Positions 18,957 through 27,945 of a stretch of 64,000 bases of DNA are shown piece after piece (position 1 is the stretch's first letter; each line of letters opens with the position of its first letter). Made by a program: the position numbers and the translations under genes. Below the pieces are notes generated by a model. The model did not search any database. It worked only from the letters and a program-made list of their open reading frames with translations, and was not told the origin of the DNA. Origin of the DNA: Palsa-883 sp035486355 (GTDB lineage: Bacteria > Pseudomonadota > Alphaproteobacteria > Acetobacterales > Acetobacteraceae); NCBI GenBank assembly GCA_035486355.1, contig DATHNE010000008.1, forward strand, positions 14,260 through 78,259, written 5' to 3'.

Positions 18957-19448
18957 TCAGGCCGCGTCTTCGCGCCGGTCACGCACCTTCACATAGGCGA
19001 GCTGGGCGTGCTCGGCGCAGTATGGCTTGCCGGGGACGGACTCCGCGTCGCAGAAGCGGAATTCGCGGGTGCCTGGCTCGCCGATCGGCCAGCAGCAGGC
19101 GACGAGCCGCCCATAAGGACGTGGGGGAATCGCCTGCACGCGTGGCGGCGGCGCCACTGGCTTGGGCCGGGCCATGATGACGGTGTGCGCCATCGGGACC
19201 AGCGGCTGGGTGCTGGAGAGAGGCGGCAGCGTCGGGCCGGCAACGCGGCGCGGCATGGAGCGGCGGGGCAGGCCTGAAGTTGCACCGTCGCGACGGATCG
19301 GTGACGGCCGCGCAGGCAAATCCAGCCGATGCGCCTTGCCGACCACGGCATTCTTCGACACGCCCAGGCGGCGGCCGATCTCGGCGGTCGAGTGCCCCTC
19401 CGCCCATAGGGCGCGGAGGTTGCCGATCGTTTCCTCACTCCACTCCAT
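18957..19448 (-). CDS. gcrA: GcrA family cell-cycle regulator
   Basis: 163-residue alphaproteobacterial transcription factor that binds sigma70 holoenzyme and methylated GAnTC promoters. The N-terminal helix-turn-helix is recognisable (MEWSEETIGNLRALWAEGHS, then IGRRLGVSKNAVVGKAHRL) and the C-terminal sigma-binding region ends with CCWPIGEPGTREFRFC and KPYCAEHAQLAY. The start at 19448 gives the canonical N-terminus; 28 further codons upstream are open but unsupported. Its presence is one of the best taxonomic markers in the window. Confidence 0.92.
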   Translation of the reverse strand: MEWSEETIGNLRALWAEGHSTAEIGRRLGVSKNAVVGKAHRLDLPARPSPIRRDGATSGLPRRSMPRRVAGPTLPPLSSTQPLVPMAHTVIMARPKPVAPPPRVQAIPPRPYGRLVACCWPIGEPGTREFRFCDAESVPGKPYCAEHAQLAYVKVRDRREDAA

Positions 19449-19644
19449 TTCGTGGGTCCCCCGTCCGTGTGACCACAAGATACGGTAACGGGGAAGACTC
19501 CATGTCTCAACAGCGAATTGCGTGAGGGCCACAAAAAGTTGTGGAGAACTCGCGATTCGATCACTAGCCCTGGATTCTGGCGGGTAGATTCACGATTCGT
19601 CCCGACTTGGCGTGCAGACGTTACGTCTGGGCCGACATTTTCGA

Positions 19645-20601
19645 TCAGAACAACAGGCCCTTTTTCAACAGGCCGTGCACGCCCTTCTCGCCGTTGACCG
19701 TCTGGGTGACGTGAAAATCCACCGCGAGCGAGCAGAACGCATAGGCCTCGTTGCGTGAGAGATTGGAACGCGCGCAGATGAAGGCGATCATTTCCCGCAA
19801 CGCCGTCTTCATCGCGACGTCGAGGTCCTCGTGCATACCCATGCTGATGAAATGCGTCGGCGTTTCCGCCCGCGGGTAGGACAGCAGCGGCGCGCGCGCC
19901 CCGCCACCTTTGTGGAGGGTCAGGGTGAAGGTGCCGGTGAGACAGATTTCCAGCGCGTTGATGCAGACCTCGCCATCACCTTGCACCCCGTGACCGTCGC
20001 CGGCGGAGAAATTGGCGCCCTCGACCCAGACCGGCAGGAACAGTCTGGCACCCTCCCCCACCTCCTTGTTGTCCATGTTGCCGCCGTGGGCGCGCGGTTC
20101 CTTGGTGGAAACGGTGCCCCATTCCGCCGGTGGCGCGACGCCCATCACGCCAAAGAACGGCGCCAATGGCAGCTCCGTTCCCCAGGGCAGCTTGGCGACG
20201 CGACGGATGCGGTCGATTGGGATGTGGGTGAGGAAACGCTCGGGGAAGTCCTCGGGGATCGTGCCCATCAACGGACGAAAACCGCAGTAGCCCCAGTCGG
20301 CGCCAAACTCGATCTTGTCGATATGAACTTCCAGCATGTCACCAGGCTGGGCGCCGGCGACAGCAACGGGACCGGTGAGAATGTGGCCGCCCACACGGGT
20401 CAGATTGGCGGCCTGGATGGCGGCCAGAGCCGGCGGCACAGCCAAGCCAGCGCTGGCAGGTGGCATGACCTCAGGCCCCCCGGAGACGCACTCCAGCACA
20501 ACCGTATCGCCGGATGCGACGGTGATCAGCGGCTTGTAGGTCGCGTCAAAGGTGCCCCAACGCACGGTCGCGGGGGTTGGAGACAGGCGATGCGTGGCCA
20601 T
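19645..20601 (-). CDS. Acetamidase/formamidase family protein
   Basis: 318-residue hydrolase of the FmdA/AmdA family, which releases ammonia from short amides. It begins MATHRLSPTPATVRWGTFDA; ACGGAG lies 8 bases before this ATG, whereas an in-frame GTG three codons earlier has poor spacing. The sequence shows GDTVVLECVSGGPEV, PGDMLEVHIDKIE and GDGHGVQGDGEVC, all typical of the beta-sandwich core. It lies 54 bases behind tatA in the same direction; no amide transporter is adjacent. Confidence 0.88.
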   Translation of the reverse strand: MATHRLSPTPATVRWGTFDATYKPLITVASGDTVVLECVSGGPEVMPPASAGLAVPPALAAIQAANLTRVGGHILTGPVAVAGAQPGDMLEVHIDKIEFGADWGYCGFRPLMGTIPEDFPERFLTHIPIDRIRRVAKLPWGTELPLAPFFGVMGVAPPAEWGTVSTKEPRAHGGNMDNKEVGEGARLFLPVWVEGANFSAGDGHGVQGDGEVCINALEICLTGTFTLTLHKGGGARAPLLSYPRAETPTHFISMGMHEDLDVAMKTALREMIAFICARSNLSRNEAYAFCSLAVDFHVTQTVNGEKGVHGLLKKGLLF

Positions 20602-20655
20602 GCGGGGCACTCCGTCAGACAGGCTGACGCAGTGCGCCCGGATCGGCCGGCGACG

Positions 20656-20895
20656 TCAAGCGGCGTCGCGCGCCGTTGTCTTGCTGGTGGTCTGGGCGCC
20701 GGGGCCGGAGATATTGCCGGCCGGCTTGTCGGCGCTGGCTTCCATCGAGGCGTCGTCGGGCTCGGCCATATTCTTCTTGAACGATTTGATGCCTTTGGCG
20801 AAGTCGCCCATCAGGCCACTGACCTTACCGCCGCCGAACAGCAGAAGCACGACCAACAGCACGACCATCCAGTGCCAGATGCTGAAGCTACCCAT
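20656..20895 (-). CDS. tatA: Sec-independent protein translocase subunit TatA
   Basis: 79-residue TatA: a short N-terminal span (SIWHWMVVLLVVLLLF), the GGGKVSGLMGDFAKGIKSFKK hinge and amphipathic helix, and a polar tail. It forms the protein-conducting ring of the twin-arginine pathway with TatB and TatC. The start follows AAGGAA closely; upstream open codons are not used. tatB and tatC are not adjacent here; the next gene is an amidase. At least three Tat-type signals are seen in this window (OpgG, the ABC binding protein, an amine oxidase). Confidence 0.92.
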   Translation of the reverse strand: MGSFSIWHWMVVLLVVLLLFGGGKVSGLMGDFAKGIKSFKKNMAEPDDASMEASADKPAGNISGPGAQTTSKTTARDAA

Positions 20896-20981
20896 AATTT
20901 CCTTACTTCCTCCATGCGGGGGCGCGGCGGCTGGGCCGCGGACTTCTCCACAAGTGACGACATGGCGCGCGGCGCGGCGCG

Positions 20982-22100
20982 ATGCAAGCGATGATTGCCA
21001 AGGCGCCTCGACCGGCACCGGCGGTGAGGGTGCTGATGACCACCTGGAACGGGGCGGCGTTCATCGGCGCGAGCATCGCCAGCATGCTGGAGCAGAGTTT
21101 TCGCGATTTCGAGCTGATCGTGATGGATGACGGGGCGACGGATGAAACACCACGCGTGCTGGCGCGATTGGGGATCCGCGGCTGACGGTGGTGCGGCAGG
21201 CGGTGAATGGCGGCGTGGTGGCGGCGCGCAACGTGGGGTTTGCCGCAGCGCGCGCGGTATGTCGCGACGCTGGACCACAACGATCTGAGCTTGCCGGAGC
21301 GGTTGGCCAAGCAGGTGGCGTATCTGGATACGCATCCTGACGTTGTGCTGGTGGCGACCGAGATCGAGATCGAGGCACCTGGGCGGCGGCGGGCACCTGA
21401 CCATGGGCGCGGTGGCGACCCGGCGCTGATGCGCTGGCTGCGGCATGTGGACAATCCGCTGACCTGGTCGTCGGTGATGGTGCGGGCGGACGCGGTGCGG
21501 CGGCTGGGAGCGTTTGTGCGGCCGGAGTACGAACTGGCGGACGATTTCGATCTGTACCATCGGCTGCTCGCGGTGGGGAAATCGCCCAACTGGACGAGGT
21601 ACTGACGGTGTACCGCTGGCAGGCATTAAACACGACATACGGGCGGGAGGGGGCACTGAATGCCGCGGCCGTGAAGGTGCTGGCGGCGACGTACGGGCCG
21701 TCGCTGGGGGAGGACGCAGAGGATGCGGCAACGGTGATGATCCGGCATCTGTCGAATCGCAAGCCAGTGCGGGATGATGAGACGTTGACGCGCCTTGGTG
21801 GGCATCTCGCGCGGCTACTCACGGGGTTTTGCGCGGCGCGCTGCATTGCCGATCAGCACCGAGCAGAATTGGCGGCCGCAACCGCAACGATCTGGTGGCA
21901 GTGCGTACGTGCGGCTGTCCGATCTGGGGCGCCCGGTCTGTGTCGCCCGGTCTGTTGCAAGTCTATCATAGCCAGCGCCTGCTGACGGAGGGTTCCGGCC
22001 GTCGCGCACCGACGTGGCGATGGCGGTTCTCGTGGGACTCGCACGTATGATGCGACGTCTCGGTTCACCTGTCGTTGCGAACCTGGCGAAGGCCGGATGA
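20982..22100 (+). pseudogene. Broken family 2 glycosyltransferase
   Basis: The conceptual product is a GT2 glycosyltransferase: VRVLMTTWNGAAFIGASIAS, ELIVMDDGATDETP, a VVRQAVNGGVVAARNVGFA block, TLDHNDLSLPERLAKQ, DDFDLYHRLL and LDEVLTVYRWQALNTT follow one another in the right order, but across five frame changes. They are near 21171 (one G short in a G run), 21250 (GC repeat), 21576 (one G short), 21930-21957 (a 14-base tandem duplication with core CGCCCGGTCTGT) and about 21990 (one G short). The corrected protein would end VVANLAKAG at 22100, about 370 residues. Divergent from tatA. No intact product is possible without repeated frameshifting. Confidence 0.85.
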
Positions 22101-22125
22101 AGCGATCGCGGGAAGGGTGCGCACC

Positions 22126-22163
22126 TGGCACAAGATCGCTTCGTCGCGCCGCTCCTCGCACTG
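22126..22163. repeat. Half copy of the GCGAGGAGCGC palindromic repeat
   Basis: TGGCACAAGATCGCTTCGTC at 22126-22145 is identical to 47281-47300, and the following bases (GCTCCTCGCACTGA) resemble the right arm of that dyad. The left arm is absent or decayed. It lies just after the broken glycosyltransferase and before the dapA-family stop, in a 116-base gap. Confidence 0.6.
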
Positions 22164-22216
22164 ACGAGCTCAGTGGTGCCCCAGATACCGCGGGCACTCA
22201 ACAAGGAACGAAATCG

Positions 22217-23149
22217 TCAGCTTGCCAAAGCATAAGGCGGACGCATCGCGGCATGTTGCTCAGCCGTGATGATGCTCTCCAGCAAGTGCAGCAGACGCTC
22301 CTGAGTCGCAGGCGTGGCACGGGTGAGCGGCAGGCGCACATCACTGCCGCACAAGCCCAACTGATCCATCGCCGCCTTCACCGGGATCGGGTTGCTCTCT
22401 GCGAACAGCGCGGCGTGCAACGGATGCAACAGGTCGCGTACCGCGGCGAAGCTGCGTCGATCGCCCTGATCCCACGCCCGATGCAGTTGCGCACACAGCG
22501 CCGGCGTGACGTTCGCGGTGACCGAGATACAACCGTCACCGCCCATCGCGCGATAGCCGGCCGTGGTGGCGTCATCGCCGCTGAACTGCACCAAGCCCTC
22601 GCCGCACAGTGCATGCAGCCGTGGCGGGCGTGACAGATCGGCGGTGGCGTCCTTGACGCCCACGATCAGCTCCGCGGCGAATAGCCGTGCGATAGTGGCG
22701 TCGGCGATCGCGGTGCCCGACCGTGACGGCACGTCGTAGATCACGATGGGCAGATCCGCCGCATGTGCGACCGCGCGGATATGCGCCACGATGCCGTCCT
22801 GCGTCGGCTTCACATAGGGTGGCACGGCACACAACAACCCGTCGGCGCCGGCCCGGGCCGCCTGCTCCGACAGCGCCATGGTGGCCGCCGTCGAAGGTGA
22901 AGTGCAGCCGGCAATCACTGGCACCCGGCCGCGCGCGGCGGCCACCACGGCGGCTACGGCCTGGGCGAATTCGCCGGTCGACAGCGATTGCGCCTCACCC
23001 GTGCTGCCGCACACCACCAACCCGTCGGTGCCGTGATCGATCTGGCGTGCGGCCAACCGCGCGAGTGCCGGCAGATCGAGCTGGGTGTCGCGGAACGGCG
23101 TGACCAGGGCGGTCAAGGAGCCACCCAGGGACTGTATGGAACGATGCAT
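22217..23149 (-). CDS. dapA: Dihydrodipicolinate synthase family protein
   Basis: 310-residue (beta/alpha)8 lyase of the DHDPS/N-acetylneuraminate lyase family, which forms a Schiff base with pyruvate. The motifs present are GSTGEAQSL, VIYDVPSRSG (catalytic tyrosine) and LIVGVKDATADL (Schiff-base lysine), then GGDGCISVTANV and ESNPIPVKAAM. These are closer to DapA than to the sugar-acid branches, so synthesis of the lysine/diaminopimelate precursor is likely. No other lysine gene is nearby, so a secondary aldolase is possible. It begins 12 bases before... the next gene in the same direction follows upstream at 23162. Confidence 0.82.
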   Translation of the reverse strand: MHRSIQSLGGSLTALVTPFRDTQLDLPALARLAARQIDHGTDGLVVCGSTGEAQSLSTGEFAQAVAAVVAAARGRVPVIAGCTSPSTAATMALSEQAARAGADGLLCAVPPYVKPTQDGIVAHIRAVAHAADLPIVIYDVPSRSGTAIADATIARLFAAELIVGVKDATADLSRPPRLHALCGEGLVQFSGDDATTAGYRAMGGDGCISVTANVTPALCAQLHRAWDQGDRRSFAAVRDLLHPLHAALFAESNPIPVKAAMDQLGLCGSDVRLPLTRATPATQERLLHLLESIITAEQHAAMRPPYALAS

Positions 23150-23161
23150 GATCGCCTCCGA

Positions 23162-23653
23162 TCAGGCGCGAATCTGCTGGCCGAAGCCTGGCAGCTCGGC
23201 CTTCAGCAGCAACTGGTCACCGGCTTGGCGCGCGGTGATCAGGGTGTAGCCATGAATGCGCAGCATGCGCATGACCTGGGCCGCGAGCTGACGCCCGGGC
23301 AGCGCGGTCAGGCGCAACACCAGACGGCCGGTCGGCAACAACGCGCGCCGCGCATGGCCCAGGACACAGGCCAGCCACTCGATCGACGGTGCCGCGGGCA
23401 CCACGACCAGGCTTGCGCTGTGCGCCTCTGGCCGCTTTTCGGTGCGCAACAGCACCACCGAGCGCGCCCCACGACGCAGCAGGTCGCACATGACGTCGAT
23501 CCCTTGCGGCCCGATCACCAGGGCGGCTTCATCCCGGACCTCCCCCACGACGGCGCGTAACGCGGTCGCGGGCTCCATCGGGGGCACGGTCAGTTGGCTG
23601 GGCAGGGGTTCGCGCTGGCGCAAGCGCGCGCTGACACGACGAGTGGTCGGCAT
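23162..23653 (-). CDS. Hypothetical protein with Rossmann-like core
   Basis: 163 residues from MPTTRRVSARLRQ. The start at 23653 has GAGGAGAG at good spacing; a longer open frame to 23821 is arginine-rich and unlikely. The middle alternates strand and helix (AALVIGPQGIDVMCDLL, RSVVLLRTEK, ASLVVVPAAPSIEWLACVL, GRLVLRLTALPG), as in a degenerate methyltransferase-like fold, but the SAM glycine-rich loop is not seen. It ends 12 bases before dapA in the same direction and may be co-transcribed. Function unknown. Confidence 0.6.
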   Translation of the reverse strand: MPTTRRVSARLRQREPLPSQLTVPPMEPATALRAVVGEVRDEAALVIGPQGIDVMCDLLRRGARSVVLLRTEKRPEAHSASLVVVPAAPSIEWLACVLGHARRALLPTGRLVLRLTALPGRQLAAQVMRMLRIHGYTLITARQAGDQLLLKAELPGFGQQIRA

Positions 23654-23895
23654 TCGGGATCTCTCCTCGGCGCGGCGTGGCATGGGATCGCGGGGTCTCG
23701 GCGCGCCGCGCACCGAGGTGCCCGTGGCACCGATGGGGACCAAGTGGTCCGTCTCCGACGCACGACGGCTGAGGCCGCCGTTGGGTGATCGCTTCATGGC
23801 GGCGCGAACATGGGAGCCCACCCGCTAAGGCCGCCATCCGGTTCCTACGTGCGGCGCATCGCCCCAACATAAAGGCGGAGCGGCGGGCGGGCGCG

Positions 23896-24170
23896 TCAGG
23901 TTTCGCGCGGTGGTGGCGGGATGAAATTGCCCGCTTTCGCCAGAACGTGGCGCAGGATCGGCGAAAGGTTGGCCTCGTTGTACCAACCGCGCGTGCCATT
24001 GTCGGAGGCTGATCGCGCAGCCGGCGGATGTGCATCTTGTCATCTCCGGCTACGCGGTGGTTCGCGGTGCCGGGTGGGCTGTTCTTTTCCGCGATGGGCA
24101 CGCGCGTCGATGCGGCGTCGGTGACACATGCGTTCGCGATCACGCTGCTGGCAATCGCGGCCTGCCACAC
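23896..24170 (-). pseudogene. Decayed C-terminal gene remnant, family unknown
   Basis: Two consecutive minus-strand frames keep strong G/C third positions and sensible protein sequence: WQAAIASSVIANACVTDA leading to GDDKMHIRRLRDQPP, and then, after a one-base shift near 24000, DNGTRGWYNEANLSPILRH ending NFIPPPPRET at a stop at 23898. The upstream part meets a stop before about 24225 and no start is convincing. I read this as the tail of a lost gene. The remaining bases between 23654 and 24296 hold nothing else that I can support. Confidence 0.4.
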
Positions 24171-24296
24171 CGACGGGGCGCCGCTGGCGGCCGGGCTGGG
24201 TCAGCGGCGTATGATTCGCCGGACCGGTCTGGCATGACCTCTTGGGGCAGACAGCGTCTGCTCTCCGCCATCGGATGGCGGAAAGCGCGGCGGATG

Positions 24297-25514
24297 TCAG
24301 CCTGGCGTCGCGGCGGTGTTGTGACCCATTTGCACACCGTGCGCCTCCTGGCCGAAGCCCACCAGCAGCGCGATCACCACCGCCACCACGCCCGCCACGC
24401 CGGCCAGCGCCCAACTGTAATTGTGCCCCATCGACTCGCCGATGCCGGCCTGCAGCGTCGCGTTATACGACGCCAGGAGATTGCCAAGCTGATAAACCAC
24501 GCCCGGGAAAGTGGCGCGAATGCTGGCCGGTGACAGCTCGTTCAGATGCGCTGGAATCACGCCCCAGGCGCCCTGCACACAGATCTGCATCAGGAAAGCG
24601 CCGATACCGAGTGTCAGTGCCGTGCTCCCGAACGCCCAGAATGGCAGTACCGGCAACGACAGCAGCGCCGCCAGCACAATCGCGGCACGTCGGCCGATCC
24701 GTTCCGATAACATGCCGAAGGCGATGCCGCCGATCATAGCACCGGCGTTATAGATCAGCGCGATCGTGGTGATCGTGGCGTGACTGAAACCATGCTGCAC
24801 GCCCAGGAAGATGTTCGGATAGATGTCCTGGGTGCCGTGGCTGAAGAAGTTGAACGCGGTCATCAGGATCACGGCGTAGATCGTCAGCCCGATGTTTTGG
24901 CGCAGCACCGAGCCGATCGACGGCCGCGGCGCGACCTGGCGGGCCACCCAATCCGGGCTCTCCGGCACGTTGCGCCGGATGTACAGCACCAGCAGCGCCG
25001 GCACCGCGCCGATTATGAACATGCCGCGCCAGCCGACCAGCGGATACACCACAAAGAAGCAGATGGTGGCAAGGAAATAGCCAGTCGGGTAGCCGGATTG
25101 CAGCAGGCCCGAGACCCAGCCGCGCCATTTCGGTGGAATGGTTTCCATCGTCAGCGAACTGCCGATGCCCCACTCGCCGCCCATGGCGATGCCGAACAGC
25201 GCGCGCAGCACGAGGAAAGTGGTCAGAGTCGGCGCGAGGCCGGATGCCAGTTCGAGGACGGAATAAGACAACACGCTGATCATCAGCAGCGGGCGCCGCC
25301 CGAAGCGATCAGCCAGCCGGCCGAAGATGTAGGCGCCGAGGGCGCGCATCGCCAGCGTGAGCGTGACCGCAACCGTGACCGCTGTCAGGCTGACGCCGAA
25401 TTCCTTGGCGACGTCGCTGAACACGAAGACCATGATGAAGAAATCGAAGGCGTCCAGCGCCCAGCCGAGGAAGCTGGCGATGACGACCTTTCGGGCGCGA
25501 TCGGTGTCACTCAT
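24297..25514 (-). CDS. Major facilitator superfamily transporter
   Basis: 405-residue, 12-span transporter of the metabolite:proton symporter group. It shows GWALDAFDFFIMVFVF in helix 1, GRLADRFGRRPLL in loop 2-3, FGIAMGGEWGIGSSL in helix 4 and NVPESPDW before the central loop. These signatures are shared by sialate (NanT) and carboxylate (lactate/pyruvate-type) carriers, so an organic acid is the likely substrate. The start at 25514 follows GGGGAGAA. Single gene; the dapA/N-acetylneuraminate-lyase-family gene 1 kb away invites a sialate link but nothing else supports it. Confidence 0.85.
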   Translation of the reverse strand: MSDTDRARKVVIASFLGWALDAFDFFIMVFVFSDVAKEFGVSLTAVTVAVTLTLAMRALGAYIFGRLADRFGRRPLLMISVLSYSVLELASGLAPTLTTFLVLRALFGIAMGGEWGIGSSLTMETIPPKWRGWVSGLLQSGYPTGYFLATICFFVVYPLVGWRGMFIIGAVPALLVLYIRRNVPESPDWVARQVAPRPSIGSVLRQNIGLTIYAVILMTAFNFFSHGTQDIYPNIFLGVQHGFSHATITTIALIYNAGAMIGGIAFGMLSERIGRRAAIVLAALLSLPVLPFWAFGSTALTLGIGAFLMQICVQGAWGVIPAHLNELSPASIRATFPGVVYQLGNLLASYNATLQAGIGESMGHNYSWALAGVAGVVAVVIALLVGFGQEAHGVQMGHNTAATPG

Positions 25515-25655
25515 GACTTTCTCCCCTGAGCTGCCATGACCCATCCTGGGTCGACAGCCAACGCCCAGGTGGCGATCTTGACCACAGTCTGGGCGCGTTG
25601 TGTCGTTGCTGGAAAGCACCGGTCCATTGACGGTTCGATAGTACCGGCGCGCTGG

Positions 25656-26198
25656 CTACTCATTTTGCGCAAGGCGGACCGCCCTGGGCATGGCGGCGAT
25701 CAGTTCGTCATGGGAGACCGGACGGCCGGGCAGGATGAAGCCGCGCGCCGGACAGTCCGCGATGCCCATCTGGTCGGTTGATGGCCACCAGACGCGCACC
25801 AGGCGCCAGTCGTTACGGGCGGAGACATCGACCACGGGCTGATCCTGCGACCCGCGGTGGTGCACCCAGTTGGCCTGACTGACCAATACCTGGCGTGACG
25901 ACAGCACGCGGGTGACGACAGCCACGTGGCCGTAGGGCAGGCGGTCGGAGCGGCGCAGCACCAAGATCCCACCGGCCTCGGTCGTGGCGGCGCACCGATA
26001 GCGGCCAACCGACCCACCCCACCAATCGTCGGCGGCGCCGGCCAGTTGCACACCGGTCAGGGCGAAGGGGGCGCAGTCGATCGGGACGCTGCCGCCCACA
26101 TAGTCGCCCAGGCGCGCGCCACCGGTCGGGCCACCCGACCCACAGGCCGAGAGGGCGCAGAGCACGAGCAACCACAGCGCGGCACGCAGGCGACGCAT
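25656..26198 (-). CDS. CHAP-domain lipoprotein (putative peptidoglycan amidase/peptidase)
   Basis: 180 residues. The signal ends in a lipobox LSACG (Cys19), predicting a lipid-anchored envelope protein. The rest is a small NlpC/P60-like CHAP fold: Cys in DCAPFALTG, His in YGHVAVVTRVL and Asn in SQANW form the likely catalytic set. Family members cut the peptide stems of murein. The gene follows the CaiB gene with a 74-base, unusually AT-rich gap that could hold its own promoter. Confidence 0.75.
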   Translation of the reverse strand: MRRLRAALWLLVLCALSACGSGGPTGGARLGDYVGGSVPIDCAPFALTGVQLAGAADDWWGGSVGRYRCAATTEAGGILVLRRSDRLPYGHVAVVTRVLSSRQVLVSQANWVHHRGSQDQPVVDVSARNDWRLVRVWWPSTDQMGIADCPARGFILPGRPVSHDELIAAMPRAVRLAQNE

Positions 26199-26272
26199 GT
26201 TCCCCCCGGATTCCCGGCCATTTGTCGGGATTTTATTTCATCTGACGTAAGGGGATTGCAATATAACTTTGA

Positions 26273-27469
26273 TCACGCGTCAGTTTTCGCCGGCCCCAGT
26301 AACGTCTCCAGCACATAGGCGGTGTGTGCGCCAACCGCTGGCCCGGGCCAGGCGACCACCGTCGTGGGGTCGTCGCCATCGAACCGGATGGTCGGACCGG
26401 GGTGCAGGGTTCGGCCGATCAGCGGATCGTCGATCGCCTGCACGCTGGCGCGGGCGCGGAAGTGCGGGTCGGCGGCGCAATCAGTAATATCGTACAGGCG
26501 CGAGCAGGGCACTTCGGCGGCCTCAAGGCGCTCTTCCGCCGTCTTGGCAGATAACGTAACGGTCCAAGCACCGATGACCGCATCGAGATCCTCACGCTGG
26601 GCACAGCGGTCGCCGTTGGTCGCGTAGGCGACGTCCTTCGCCAGCTCCGGGCGGCCGATCGCTGCCATCAGGCGGGCGAAAATCAGGTCGGAGTTGCCAG
26701 CAATGCACAGCCACTTCCCGTCGGCGCAGCGATAGGTGTTGGTGGGCGCAGCGGTGGGGATGGCGGCACCGACCGGCTGGCGGATGCGGCCGTCGAGGGC
26801 GTATTCCGGCAACATTCCTTCCATCAGGCTGAAGACGGAATCGATCAGGTTGACGTCGATGATCCGGCCGCGGCCGGTGCCGGCCCCATCGCGTTGCCAG
26901 AGTGCCGAGAGCAGGCCGATCGCCCCGTACAGGCCGGCGAGGTCGTCGCTGATCGAGATGCCACAGCGCGGCGGCGGCAGGTCGGACGCGCCGGCGGGAT
27001 GGCCGGTCAGGTGGCGCAGGCCGCCCATCGCCTCACCAACCGCACCGAAGGCAGGCTTGTCGCGGTAGGGACCGTCCTGGCCGTAGCCGGAGATCCGAGC
27101 GATCACCAGGCGTGGGTTGGTCGCGTGCAGCACGTCGGGGCCGAGGCCGAGGCGTTCGAGCTGCCCGGCGCGCAGGTTCTCCACCAGGACATCGGCGCGG
27201 GCAGCGAGGCGCAGCACCGTGTCGCGTTGGCGCTTCAGGTCCAGTTCCACCGACAGCTTGTTGCGGCCGTGGATGCTGAACCAGACGGAGTTGCCGTTCA
27301 CCGCCGCGCCCCAGCCGCGGAACGGATCGCCGCCGGGCGGTTCGATCTTGATCACCTCGGCGCCCAGGTCAGCCAGGATGCGGGTGCAGAAGGGCGCGGC
27401 GACGTAATGGCCGATCTCCAGGACCTTGAGGCCCACGAGGGGGCCGGTGCGGGGGGGCAGATCGGACAT
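26273..27469 (-). CDS. CaiB/BaiF (class III) CoA-transferase
   Basis: 398-residue family III CoA-transferase, which moves CoA between carboxylic acids. Landmarks are GLKVLEIGHYVAAPFCTRIL, DLGAEVIKIEPPGGDPFRGWG, ADVLVENLRAGQLERLGLG and RISGYGQDGPYRDKPAFG, all in canonical order. The acid substrate cannot be inferred. The gene stands alone; an enoyl-CoA hydratase and thiolase homologue occur elsewhere in the window but not in the same operon. Confidence 0.92.
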   Translation of the reverse strand: MSDLPPRTGPLVGLKVLEIGHYVAAPFCTRILADLGAEVIKIEPPGGDPFRGWGAAVNGNSVWFSIHGRNKLSVELDLKRQRDTVLRLAARADVLVENLRAGQLERLGLGPDVLHATNPRLVIARISGYGQDGPYRDKPAFGAVGEAMGGLRHLTGHPAGASDLPPPRCGISISDDLAGLYGAIGLLSALWQRDGAGTGRGRIIDVNLIDSVFSLMEGMLPEYALDGRIRQPVGAAIPTAAPTNTYRCADGKWLCIAGNSDLIFARLMAAIGRPELAKDVAYATNGDRCAQREDLDAVIGAWTVTLSAKTAEERLEAAEVPCSRLYDITDCAADPHFRARASVQAIDDPLIGRTLHPGPTIRFDGDDPTTVVAWPGPAVGAHTAYVLETLLGPAKTDA

Positions 27470-27945
27470 TGCAGGCTCCTTGCGCGACGGGCGGATCAGA
27501 AACCGACGCTGGGCCGGAGGCTATGTCAGCGAGGTTAACAGCGTAAGCTTTGTGCCCATCAGTGGGCGGAGGCGAGCATAGCAATCAGGCGCCCCGCGAC
27601 CGATTACCCCACCTCGGGCAGACACAAAACAAGCCAGACGAAGGCGCTAGCGCTTGCGCCCACGACGCGGCAAAGGTGCGGCGCGCCGCGCATGCCCTTG
27701 CCGCGCGCCGACGTCGCGGTTGGTGAAGTCCTATCCAGTGGTGCAGAACATGAAGTGAACACGCGAGACCATCCCTCGTCTGCTGGGCAATCCGAAGGGA
27801 GCAGGAAGCGATGCGTGGGCAAGATGCAGAAATCCAGGAACTGAACCGCTGCATGCTGCTTCAGAAGGCCTCCGCCGTCGGCAGCAGACCGGGCGCGTCG
27901 TCTCGGACGACCTCCTGAATTCGGCCCGGAAGCGTTGTAATCGGC
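27470..27945. other. 476-base gap without a supportable gene
   Basis: Between the CaiB start and the RES toxin stop. Short open frames exist on both strands but none has a ribosome site, a recognisable motif or sustained G/C third positions. The flank marks the edge of the toxin-antitoxin insertion. Confidence 0.5.

Noticed and set aside
22217..25514. Sialic acid utilisation cluster (DapA-family lyase plus NanT-like MFS carrier)
   Set aside because: The lyase motifs fit DapA better, the two genes are separated by remnants, and no kinase, epimerase or deacetylase gene is present.
27585..27945. Possible insertion-sequence remnant by the RES toxin
   Set aside because: No terminal inverted repeats, DDE motif or transposase similarity could be read.
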